Part shown: piece after piece, positions 1 to 5,525 of the stretch | How positions within the stretch are numbered: the first letter of the stretch is position 1 | How the letters are laid out: each line of letters opens with the position of its first letter | NCBI GenBank assembly: GCA_022707725.1 | Contig: JAKJAB010000249.1 | Span: 1-5,525, forward strand | Source: Chloroflexota bacterium | Lineage (GTDB): Bacteria > Chloroflexota > Anaerolineae > B4-G1 > SLSP01 | Length of the DNA: 5,525 nt | Direction of reading: 5' to 3' | Translations under genes and position numbers: made by a program | The notes under the pieces: generated by a model | What the model saw: only the letters and a program-made list of their open reading frames with translations | The model's database searches: none | What the model was told of the DNA's origin: nothing

Positions 1-2
1 GC

Positions 3-431
3 GCGAGTGGTTGGTCCAATGTGCAAGCGGTAGACGTGTTGTGGGAGAAAGAACCGAACGACGAAGCTATCACCCAGGCGAACGGGCCGCTCATCTCTGG
101 ACTTACCTACTATGGTCGTTTCTCCAGCGGGGTAGACAAGCAGGATTATTACTACCTCGATCTGCAGAGTGCTCAGATGGTAGAACTCTGGCTCAGCGAC
201 ATCGCAGCGGGCCAGGATTATGACCTTATCCTGCGCAACGCCGCTCTGCAGATGGTGGGATACTCCGGCGAATTGGGCAATGCCATCGAGCATATCCGCA
301 CCATCACATTGCCGGCCGGCTTGTATTACATTCAGGTCTACAATCGCAGCGGCAGTGGCAGCACGCAGGCGTATTCTCTACGGGTGGCTTATCCTGCTAT
401 GGGATTGACGAGCGCAGTGGGCCGGCCATAG
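3..431 (+). CDS. C-terminal end of an exported protein with a PPC (pre-peptidase C-terminal) domain, 5' truncated
   Basis: The reading frame is open from the window edge, so the 142 visible residues are only the C-terminus; a GTG at position 21 is probably an internal Val, not a start. About residues 15-130 match the PPC domain pattern: an opening EPND motif followed by ITQANGP, then GRFSSGVDKQDYYYLDL (the usual 'G-x-D-x-D-x-Y/F' strand), a DYDLIL strand, and the closing LPAGLYYIQVYNRSG segment ending in a YSLRV strand. PPC domains are small beta-sandwich modules found at the C-termini of secreted peptidases and other surface proteins, where they are thought to assist secretion or substrate binding. 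The enzyme or adhesin part, if any, lies upstream and cannot be named. The chain ends about 12 residues after the domain, with no sorting motif. It converges on the LLM oxidoreductase gene with a gap of only 21 bp. Confidence 0.82.
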   Translation, partial: ASGWSNVQAVDVLWEKEPNDEAITQANGPLISGLTYYGRFSSGVDKQDYYYLDLQSAQMVELWLSDIAAGQDYDLILRNAALQMVGYSGELGNAIEHIRTITLPAGLYYIQVYNRSGSGSTQAYSLRVAYPAMGLTSAVGRP

Positions 432-443
432 CGCGGAAACGCG
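432..443. other. Small GNRA-loop hairpin between convergent genes
   Basis: The 21-bp gap between the two convergent stop codons contains CGCG-GAAA-CGCG, a perfect 4-bp stem closed by a GNRA-type tetraloop when transcribed on the plus strand. There is no U-tract on either side, so it is not a canonical intrinsic terminator. It may stabilise or help end the two facing transcripts, or may be chance in GC-rich DNA. Confidence 0.25.
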
Positions 444-452
444 TCTCAATCG

Positions 453-1292
453 CTAGGGTGTCACTTGCGGCGGGCCTTGGCGGATGCGCGCAACCACGGC
501 TTCTTCCGGCTCGCCCCACAAGCCTTCGACCCACCATGTTGCGCCGGCTTTCTGCCACGGCGCCAGTTGATCCTGCTGCCGGGCGCGATCCACACCGTCG
601 GTTTTCCCTTGCATCACGATGTCGAAGGGGGTGGTCAGCGTGCGGTTGGCCTGCACGAAGCCGGCCATCGCGCGCATGTCTTCGGGTGTGACGTCGGCGG
701 GCTGTCCGTCCGGGCCGCGTTTTTCGGGCAGCAGGCCATCGCATTTGAGGACGCGCTGCATCGATTTCTTGTGCGGCCAGATCGAGGGTATCCACAGCGG
801 GATACGCGGTTGTTGGACCGGTTTGGACGGGTAGTGCATCACGTCCATCACGGTCAGCTTGAGATGATAGTGCTTGCCGTCATAGTCGAACTGTTTGCGT
901 TGATAGAGCAAGGTCAGGATGTCGATCGTCTCATCGAGCATTTCAGCGCGCGCTTTGCCGTCCGTCACTTCATCGGGGAAAGCGTGCCAGCCCATCCACA
1001 CGGCGCCGGTGCCCAATCCCAAAATCAAGCGGCCATCCGAGAGACGATCCACCGCGAGGGTTTCACTCGCGATCTTCCACGGGCGGCGCAGCGGGACCGG
1101 GATGACCATCGTGCCTAGACGGATCCGGCGCGTGGTCATCGCGGCGGCCGCCAACGCGATCATCGGGTCTTCGCACCAGATTGCGTCACCCAGAAAGAAA
1201 CCGTCCCAACCGGATTCCTCCGCCAGTTGCGCTAACTCTGCTACCTTGCGGGCTTCGTTGTAGGGTGAGGCCAACCCAAATTTCATCGCCAT
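453..1292 (-). CDS. LLM class (luciferase-like) flavin/F420-dependent oxidoreductase
   Basis: This complete 279-residue gene encodes a cytoplasmic TIM-barrel oxidoreductase of the bacterial luciferase-like family (PF00296). Family hallmarks, in order, are the N-terminal KFGLASP strand (4-10), EESGWDGFFLGDAIW (25-39), RIRLGTMVIPVPLRRPWKIA (56-75), the long DRLSDGRLILGLGTG segment (82-96), PVQQPRIPLWIPS (158-170) and a C-terminal ATWWVEGLW (251-259) followed by RIRQGPP. Length and motif order agree with the family. The start is the ATG at 1292, because AAAGGAG (1299-1305 on the complement) lies 6 nt upstream; a second ATG two codons in is too far from it. Members use FMN or F420 to oxidise or reduce varied small molecules; neither cofactor nor substrate can be decided here. 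It has no operon partner in the window, converges on the PPC gene and diverges from the GH12-esterase lipoprotein gene. A TGCTATAAT promoter about 115 nt upstream probably drives it. Confidence 0.93.
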   Translation of the reverse strand: MAMKFGLASPYNEARKVAELAQLAEESGWDGFFLGDAIWCEDPMIALAAAAMTTRRIRLGTMVIPVPLRRPWKIASETLAVDRLSDGRLILGLGTGAVWMGWHAFPDEVTDGKARAEMLDETIDILTLLYQRKQFDYDGKHYHLKLTVMDVMHYPSKPVQQPRIPLWIPSIWPHKKSMQRVLKCDGLLPEKRGPDGQPADVTPEDMRAMAGFVQANRTLTTPFDIVMQGKTDGVDRARQQDQLAPWQKAGATWWVEGLWGEPEEAVVARIRQGPPQVTP

Positions 1293-1412
1293 CGTTCACT
1301 CCTTTCTGTTCTTTGGTATACTTGCGGGATGTAGAGTCGGGTACGCGCGATCGTAGGGGGTGAAGTGTTCTCTCATCCGAATAAATCAGGGGCAAACGTC
1401 TTCAACCATCCC

Positions 1413-1421
1413 ATTATAGCA
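1413..1421 (-). promoter_or_regulatory. Extended -10 promoter for the LLM oxidoreductase gene
   Basis: Read on the minus strand the sequence is TGCTATAAT, a perfect sigma70-type -10 hexamer with the TGn extension. That extension makes a good -35 unnecessary, and indeed the hexamer at standard spacing (AGTGGC, 1436-1441) is poor. Transcription would begin near 1406-1407, giving a leader of about 115 nt before the LLM ATG at 1292. The match and its position upstream of a minus-strand gene are seen directly; activity is inferred. Confidence 0.6.
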
Positions 1422-1436
1422 CGGCTGGTGACGATG

Positions 1437-1449
1437 CCACTTCAAGTGG
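1437..1449. promoter_or_regulatory. 13-bp palindrome, possible operator
   Basis: CCACTT-C-AAGTGG is a perfect inverted repeat with 6-bp arms around one central base. Its centre lies about 36 bp upstream of the predicted LLM transcription start, overlapping the -35 region, and it directly abuts a plus-strand TTGACA at 1452. A dimeric regulator bound there could affect both divergent genes. The symmetry is seen; the operator role is inference and no regulator gene lies in the window. Confidence 0.35.
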
Positions 1450-1648
1450 TGTTGACAGCGGCTCGGAATGGATGAAAATGACGAACAGACTACCGGACTA
1501 AAGACTGCCAGACTATTTTCAGTGGGGCGTTAGTGTACCAAACACAGATGTATGAAGCATGTTAATGGAGACGGTCACGATGAGTGGGGATGGCAACATG
1601 TTGATCAATGTGTACCTTGGATGATCTACCAATGGAGATACTCATCCT

Positions 1649-3496
1649 ATGAGAAAAATCATCATAATGTTCGTATTTTGTCTGTGTTTGACTCTGGGTG
1701 CGTGTGGTAGGTTCGAAGATGCCCCGCCACCCCCGGCGACCGCCACCTTCATGTCCACGGAAATCTCAACGCAGGCGGCACAGTATGCCTTTTCGACCTG
1801 TGAAGACTACGAGCGGATTCGCATAGGCGATTACGTCCTCAACAACAATGTGTGGAACAAGGACGACCGGTCGGATTACACGCAATGCGTCTTCGCGCAA
1901 AACGATACGCCGCCCTCGACGCTGGGCTGGCGCTGGGATTGGCCGGGCGACGCCCGCGAGATTCAGGCGTATCCCGAAGTGATGTACGGGGATTCGCCCT
2001 GGGACGCAGAACCACCGACGGGTGGGCTGCCGCTGCCGGTCAGTGCGCGCGACGTGCTGGTGACGTACACCGCATCCATCAGTGCCACGGGCCAATGGAA
2101 CGCGGCCTTCGAACTCTGGCTCACCAGCGATCCTGCGCCTGCCGAGCACAACATCACCGACGAGATCATGATCTGGGTGGCCCGTAATGACCTGATGCCC
2201 GGCCCGTTGGTGTACGACATTGTGGCATTTGACGGCATCACTTACACCGTTCACATCGCGCCCGGTCACGGCGACGCCAGCGGCGGCAGCGCTGCGACCT
2301 GGACCTACATTGCCTTTGTGACGCGCAAACCGCAGCTTTCCGGGACTCTGAACATGAGCCATTTTCTGGATTACCTGGTGGAGAAGCAAGCGATTGAACC
2401 GGACCGCTACATTGCCAGCCTTGAGCTGGGCACCGAAATCAGATCAGGCAAAGGCGAGTTCATTTTATCCACTTACGAAGTCACGACACCCGCCGCGGAA
2501 AACGCCATCGCCGCAACGCCAGCAGGGCAGGCTGCAGACGCCAACCGGGTCACGAACATCCCCGGCCTCCCACCCACCTATTACGAAGCCACGTATGGCA
2601 AACTTACGTATGGCCTCTACGTTCCCGAAAACTATGATCCCTCTCAATCCTATCCCTTGATCATGCACTTGCACGGCTATAGCTACCTGAACTCCGATAA
2701 TCTCTGGTGGTATGCTCCCGACTTCCAGGCGCAAATACCGTGTTTTGTATTTACCCCTAAGACCCCACCGTCGTGGGGTGACTGGAGCGGCTGGTGGGAC
2801 ACGCTTTCCGAACCGATGCAGGTGACCATGGAAGTCCTGGATCAATTGATCGCGGAGTACGCCATTGACGAGTGCCGGTTGTACGTCTACGGTATTTCGA
2901 TGGGCGGCGAGGGCACCTTCGATCTGCTGGACAAATATCCCGGTAAATTCGCCGCTGCGATGTCCGTCTGCGGCGGGGGGCGGGCAGAGTGGGCCGCAAA
3001 CATTGCCCAAACGCCGTTATGGATGTTTCATGGGGGCAAGGACACCGTGAATCCACCCGCGCTCACCGAGGATGTCTACAATGCCCTGGTTGCCCTGGGC
3101 GCAACCCAGATGCGTTATACGAATTATCCCGATTGGGGTCATGAGATATGGAACTTGGCGGCTAGCGAACCGGCGTGGACCGAATGGATGTTTGCCCACT
3201 CGAAATGTGATACCGCGTGTCCCCCACCTACCGGCAAACTCGCGCTGGAACTTTCCAGACCGGATGCTAACACGTTGCGGTTAGGGTGGAACGACATCCG
3301 CAATCCTGCTGAAAAGGCCGATCAGATCTGGTATTACCAGATTTTCAGCGGAGAAGACCTGATCGGCACGACGGAATTTGACCAGACCACGTTTGATATT
3401 CCCGCGGATAAAGCCACCGGGACGTTTGCCGTGCGCGCGATCAATTATTGCTTTAGTGCATCGGAACGCTCCAACACAGTGTCTGATAGTGATTAG
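1649..3496 (+). CDS. Lipoprotein with GH12 glucanase, COG4099-type esterase and Fn3-like domains
   Basis: This 615-residue chain is a three-module exported enzyme. Residues 1-19 are a lipoprotein signal peptide (MRK, hydrophobic core, lipobox LGAC; Cys19 would be lipidated), so it is anchored at the cell surface. Residues ~48-278 match glycoside hydrolase family 12: CEDY...QC (C51/C80, the family's N-terminal disulfide), NNNVWN (65-70), YPEVMYG (108-114), FELWLTSD (154-161), DEIMIWV with the expected nucleophile Glu172, and LELGTEIRSG with the expected acid/base Glu263. GH12 enzymes cleave beta-1,4-glucans or xyloglucan. After a linker (~279-305), residues ~306-518 form an alpha/beta hydrolase like COG4099 predicted peptidases/esterases: HLHGY (340-344), GISMGGEGTFD with Ser417, HGGKDTVNPP with Asp465, and GHEIW with His498, a complete triad. 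Residues ~527-612 are Fn3-like. The start ATG is preceded by GGAG at 1634-1637, 11 nt away. Endoglucanase plus deacylating esterase is the likely joint activity; exact substrates are unknown. Confidence 0.9.
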   Translation: MRKIIIMFVFCLCLTLGACGRFEDAPPPPATATFMSTEISTQAAQYAFSTCEDYERIRIGDYVLNNNVWNKDDRSDYTQCVFAQNDTPPSTLGWRWDWPGDAREIQAYPEVMYGDSPWDAEPPTGGLPLPVSARDVLVTYTASISATGQWNAAFELWLTSDPAPAEHNITDEIMIWVARNDLMPGPLVYDIVAFDGITYTVHIAPGHGDASGGSAATWTYIAFVTRKPQLSGTLNMSHFLDYLVEKQAIEPDRYIASLELGTEIRSGKGEFILSTYEVTTPAAENAIAATPAGQAADANRVTNIPGLPPTYYEATYGKLTYGLYVPENYDPSQSYPLIMHLHGYSYLNSDNLWWYAPDFQAQIPCFVFTPKTPPSWGDWSGWWDTLSEPMQVTMEVLDQLIAEYAIDECRLYVYGISMGGEGTFDLLDKYPGKFAAAMSVCGGGRAEWAANIAQTPLWMFHGGKDTVNPPALTEDVYNALVALGATQMRYTNYPDWGHEIWNLAASEPAWTEWMFAHSKCDTACPPPTGKLALELSRPDANTLRLGWNDIRNPAEKADQIWYYQIFSGEDLIGTTEFDQTTFDIPADKATGTFAVRAINYCFSASERSNTVSDSD

Positions 3497-3561
3497 CGGT
3501 GGTGGGTGATCCATAAAGTCCATAAAAGAACAAGTCCTCGACTGTGACCTTCCCGAAAGAT

Positions 3562-3578
3562 TTAACAGAACGTTAACC
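3562..3578 (+). promoter_or_regulatory. Pho-box-like direct repeat upstream of the pstS remnant
   Basis: TTAACA (3562-3567) and TTAACC (3573-3578) are two near-identical hexamers exactly 11 bp apart, separated by GAACG. The arrangement matches PhoP-type binding sites, in Bacillus TT(A/C/T)ACA repeats with about 5-nt spacing, and the 11-bp period of Pho boxes in general. It lies immediately before a phosphate-binding-protein reading frame, which is where a PhoB/PhoP site belongs. Only two copies are visible; the flanking 11-mers do not match. It now sits 4 bp from the Cys codon of the pstS remnant, too close to leave room for a promoter, start codon and signal peptide, so the site is probably stranded by a deletion. 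Confidence 0.45.
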
Positions 3579-3581
3579 TCA

Positions 3582-4477
3582 TGTGGGCAGGCTGCTACAC
3601 CCACCGCTGCGCCTAAAGCTACCGAAGCCCCGAAAGCGGCAGACCCGACCCCGGCGCCGTCCGCCGAACCCGCCAAGGCCGGTCTTTTGCCCGAAGTCAA
3701 TCCGCTGGAAGTGAGCGGGAACGTAGTCACCGCCGGCAGTTCGACGGTGTACCCGCTGGCCGAGCGCATGGCCGAGCGCTTCTACGATGAAAGCTTCCAG
3801 GGCCAGATCACCATCGACAGCATCGGCAGTGGCGCGGGATTCGAGCGCTTCTGCACGACCGGTGAGACCGACGTCGCCAACGCCAGCCACGCCATCAAGG
3901 ACTCCGAGAAGGAAGCCTGCGCCGCCATTGGCCGCGCGCCGGTGGAGTTCCGCGTCGGCACCGACGCCCTGGCGGTTGTCGTTAGCCAGCAGAATGACTT
4001 CGTCAGCGACGTGACCGTCGAAGAGCTGGCGATGATCTTCGGCAACACCGCACCAAGTGGTCGGATGTGCGCCCGGAGTGGCCGGCCGAGAACATCCTGC
4101 GCTTCATCCCCGGCACCGACAGCGGCACGTTTGACTACTTCGTGGAACATATCTTCGCCAAGGACAAAGAGCCGCACCTCACCGCCGCCAACACGCAGTT
4201 GAGCGAGGATGACAACGGGCTGGTGCAGGGTGTCCTGGGCAGTCCCTACGCCGTCGGCTACTTCGGTTACGCCTACTACGCCGAGAACGCTGGAACGCTC
4301 AAGGCGCTCTCCATCAACGGCGTCGCGCCCACCGCCGAGAGCGTCGAGGACAACTCCTACGTGCTGGCCCGCCCGCTGTTCATCTATTCGGACGCCGAGA
4401 TTATGCAGGAAAAGCCGCAAGTCGCCGCCTACATCAACTTCTTCCTGGCCTACGTCAACGAAGAAAATGAGCAATAA
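3582..4477 (+). pseudogene. pstS: Phosphate ABC transporter substrate-binding protein (PstS) remnant: no start, frameshift, truncated end
   Basis: The two frames together give most of a periplasmic-type phosphate-binding lipoprotein. It begins at a Cys codon (3582) followed by GQAATPTAAPKATEAPK, the linker usual after a lipidated Cys, but no hydrophobic signal peptide precedes it and the frame, open back to 3510, has no ATG or GTG; the only standard start is a TTG at 3687, after the linker. Frame one (to ~4051) carries VVTAGSSTVYPLAERMAERF, DSIGSGAGFERFC, DVANASHAIKDSE and TVEELAMIFGNTA. A single missing base near 4050-4052 shifts the frame, and TKWSDVRPEWPAENI, FIPGTDSGTFDYFVE, NTQLSEDDN, YAVGYFGYAYYAEN and ARPLFIYSD continue in frame two. 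The chain stops after INFFLAYVNEE-NEQ, about 25-30 residues short of usual homologues as I recall them. A conserved 'ASR' Arg appears as His (CAC at 3888-3890). Three separate lesions favour a true pseudogene over one sequencing error. No pstCAB genes lie in the window. Confidence 0.85.
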
Positions 4478-4538
4478 ACGGGTTCTGTTTCTCTGCAGTG
4501 AGAATTCTGGTACGCATTGTATTTCCCAACGCGTATAA
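4467..4538 (+). pseudogene. 5' stub of an arsenate reductase / LMW phosphatase-family gene (ArsC-like)
   Basis: An ATG at 4467 opens a 23-codon frame beginning MSNKRVLFLCSENS, which matches the first strand and P-loop start of thioredoxin-coupled ArsC arsenate reductases and low-molecular-weight tyrosine phosphatases (typically K-R-V-L-F-L-C-T-x-N-S-C-R-S). The catalytic Cys is residue 10, but the CX5R arginine due at residue 16 is Thr and similarity ends after about codon 14; a stop follows at 4536-4538. The full enzyme would need about 120 more residues, so this is a fragment. It overlaps the last codons of the pstS remnant in another frame, and GAAGAAA upstream resembles a weak ribosome site. 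Phosphate-binding and arsenate-reductase genes are often neighbours in arsenic-resistance loci. The match is short, so chance is possible, but it begins at an ATG and runs from the N-terminus as expected. Confidence 0.5.
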
Positions 4539-4547
4539 AAATGCCCG

Positions 4548-4587
4548 CACTGCGTGCCCATCTCCAGTCTTGAGAGGGCACGCAGTG
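4548..4587. terminator. Strong hairpin, probable bidirectional terminator
   Basis: CACTGCGTGCCC (4548-4559) and GGGCACGCAGTG (4576-4587) form a perfect 12-bp stem. With A4560 bulged, TCTC/GAGA (4561-4564 with 4572-4575) add four inner pairs, leaving a 7-nt loop. It lies between the convergent pstS/arsC remnants and the P-domain gene. On the minus strand a run of five U follows about 6 nt after the stem (AAAAA at 4537-4541 on the plus strand); on the plus strand only TCTTT follows. It therefore suits the minus-strand gene better, with stop at 4609 some 21 bp away, but may serve both. Confidence 0.7.
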
Positions 4588-4608
4588 TCTTTAGCCTAAA
4601 ACCTAAGA

Positions 4609-5525
4609 CTACTCACCACTTGAAGTATACGTGCGCGCCACAAACGGCAGGTAGATGGATTGTAGCGCCGTCACCCATACCACGAATGGACCGCTGTGCG
4701 CCACGTTCCCGGCGACGTCGTATGCGCTGACTTGCAAGGTGTAGAGGCCCGGCGACGCAGGCCGCAGTGTGTAGCGCCACGTGTCGCCTGACAGTTTGGC
4801 CGGTTCGCGGTAGACCACGCCGCCGCTCTCCACCAACACAGACACGCTCGCCACGCCGCCGCCGTCGGTGACCGTCCCGGTAAGCACGGTCAAGCTCGTG
4901 GTGTAGAGCGCCGTGTCCACGAGGCTGGCGACGTTGATGACCGGCGCGACGTTGTCCAGGATGTACCTGGCGGTCAGGGCTGCCGCGCGGTTGCCTGCCA
5001 GGTCCACCCCGTAGAACGAAACCGCGCGCTCAAGCCCGTCCGCCTGGTCGGGGCCGGACAGCGTGTACGTCCAGTCCCCGGTGAGCGGAATGCCGCCGCT
5101 GGCCTGGGCGGTGAGCGCCAACCGGCTGCGCCGGTAGTCGCCGCCATCCGCGGCCGGGTTCGTGTTGCACACCCGCAACGTCCACTCGCCCTGCGTGGAT
5201 TGCCCCACCAGAGCGCGCAGCGGTTGCGCCGGGCGCGCCCAACGCCCGAAGTTGCCGTTGAGCGTGTCGTCGCCAGCGTTGTAGTAGGCGCTGGGCGCAG
5301 CGTCGTCCAGGAGCACGTTGTAGTGCCGCGCATCCGTGCCCGACACGCCGTCGTCGGTCAGCAACAGGACCCGCACGCCAGCCGGCGATTCAATCTCGAC
5401 GTTGAGGGCGTCACGGTGGGCGTGCGCCGCAATCAGCCCCACCTGCACCGAGCCGAGCGCGAAACTCTCGGTCACGGTGAACGTGCGGACCAGACAGCCA
5501 GCGGTGAGGCTGATGGGAGAGGCGG
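4609..5525 (-). CDS. C-terminal part of a large exported protein with P domain and Ig-like repeats, 5' truncated
   Basis: The frame is open to the window end, so 304 C-terminal residues are visible (numbered from the edge); a GTG at 5475 is an internal Val of the strand RTFTVTESF. Residues ~10-140 match the proprotein-convertase P domain (PF01483): a strand pair, then HAHRDALNVEIESPAGVRV (35-51), LNGNFGRWARPAQPLRALVG (88-107), GEWTLRVCN (112-120) and DGGDYRRSRLAL (126-137). P domains are jelly-roll modules that often follow subtilisin-like proteases or sit in other secreted proteins. Two Ig-like modules follow, each marked by the D-x-AGN loop (YGVDLAGN, 171-178; AYDVAGN, 267-273), with DNVAPVINVASL (190-201) opening the second. 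The chain ends in SIYLPFVARTYTSSGE; an IYLP-hydrophobic tail recurs at the ends of exported Chloroflexota proteins and may act in sorting. Catalytic domains, if any, lie outside the window. Codon use is GC-rich like its neighbours. Confidence 0.85.
   Translation of the reverse strand, partial: ASPISLTAGCLVRTFTVTESFALGSVQVGLIAAHAHRDALNVEIESPAGVRVLLLTDDGVSGTDARHYNVLLDDAAPSAYYNAGDDTLNGNFGRWARPAQPLRALVGQSTQGEWTLRVCNTNPAADGGDYRRSRLALTAQASGGIPLTGDWTYTLSGPDQADGLERAVSFYGVDLAGNRAAALTARYILDNVAPVINVASLVDTALYTTSLTVLTGTVTDGGGVASVSVLVESGGVVYREPAKLSGDTWRYTLRPASPGLYTLQVSAYDVAGNVAHSGPFVVWVTALQSIYLPFVARTYTSSGE

Larger units (their letters stand above)
1293..1648. other. Divergent intergenic region (356 bp) between the LLM and GH12-esterase genes
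   Basis: I see no convincing protein gene here beyond a possible 14-codon leader at 1580-1624. The stretch holds the LLM ribosome site (1299-1305), a long leader, the minus-strand extended -10 at 1413-1421 and a 13-bp palindrome at 1437-1449. On the plus strand a perfect TTGACA (1452-1457) sits next to the palindrome with a weak GAAAAT (1474-1479) 16 nt downstream; this is a possible but unproven promoter for the lipoprotein gene, with a leader of about 160 nt. AATGGAGA occurs twice (1564-1571 and 1631-1638). The second copy supplies GGAG, 11 nt before the lipoprotein ATG. Confidence 0.7.

Noticed and set aside
21..23. GTG as the start of the first gene
   Set aside because: The frame is open to the window edge, the domain needs upstream context for an exported protein, and there is no signal peptide after the GTG.
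465..1118. Long plus-strand open frame of 217 codons opposite the LLM gene
   Set aside because: It lies wholly antisense to a well-supported LLM oxidoreductase, shows no family resemblance and is rich in His/Arg/Ala as expected of a GC-rich shadow frame.
1766..2389. Minus-strand 207-codon open frame inside the GH12 region
   Set aside because: The plus strand encodes recognisable GH12 motifs throughout; the minus frame has no coherent domain and no ribosome site worth noting.
3782..4561. Minus-strand 259-codon open frame across the pstS remnant
   Set aside because: It is tempting because it is longer than either pstS piece and uninterrupted, but its protein matches nothing I know, while both plus-strand frames match PstS motif by motif. 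It also begins inside the terminator hairpin.
5473..5475. GTG as the start of the P-domain gene
   Set aside because: It falls inside a beta strand of the P domain (RTFTVTESF) and the frame continues upstream to the window edge.
1..5525. CRISPR arrays, tRNA or rRNA genes, insertion sequences
   Set aside because: I saw no regularly spaced repeats, no cloverleaf-like or rRNA-like stretches, and no transposase motifs or long terminal inverted repeats. The rearranged pstS/arsC block has no flanking mobile-element signature that I can see.

Overview
The window looks like a piece of a Chloroflexota (Anaerolineae/Chloroflexia-type) chromosome or metagenomic contig. The reasons are moderately high GC, several exported modular proteins, a C-terminal tail of the form IYLPFVAR that I associate with secreted Chloroflexota proteins, a lipoprotein with Cys-Gly followed by a Pro/Ala/Thr-rich stretch, and a TGCTATAAT extended -10 promoter. 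This placement is inference from protein style; there is no rRNA or marker gene here.

Layout. (1) 3-431, plus strand: the C-terminal end of an exported protein with a PPC-type beta-sandwich domain, its start lying outside the window. (2) 453-1292, minus strand: a complete luciferase-like (LLM) flavin/F420-type oxidoreductase, convergent with the first gene. Its probable promoter, a perfect TGCTATAAT at 1413-1421 with a 13-bp palindrome near -36, lies in the 356-bp divergent intergenic region 1293-1648. (3) 1649-3496, plus strand: a 615-residue lipoprotein that fuses a GH12 glucanase domain, a COG4099-like alpha/beta-hydrolase (esterase) domain and a C-terminal Fn3-like module, with both catalytic sets visible. 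(4) 3562-4538, plus strand: about 1 kb that reads as the wreck of a phosphate/arsenate locus. It holds a Pho-box-like direct repeat, a pstS phosphate-binding-protein gene without start codon or signal peptide, with an internal -1 frameshift and a missing C-terminal end, then the first ~14 codons of an arsC-type arsenate reductase gene that breaks off at the P-loop. (5) 4548-4587: a strong 12-bp-stem hairpin between convergent units, probably a terminator serving both strands. (6) 4609-5525, minus strand: the C-terminal part of a large exported protein with a proprotein-convertase P domain and two Ig-like modules.

How they fit together. The intact and partial genes at both ends and in the middle are mostly extracytoplasmic, and the GH12-esterase lipoprotein points to surface-attached degradation of plant or other beta-glucan polymers. 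The LLM oxidoreductase is a cytoplasmic enzyme with no obvious link to its neighbours. The pstS/arsC remnants are most simply explained as a decayed phosphate-uptake/arsenic-resistance cluster; the alternative, an assembly artefact joining fragments, cannot be excluded from the sequence alone.
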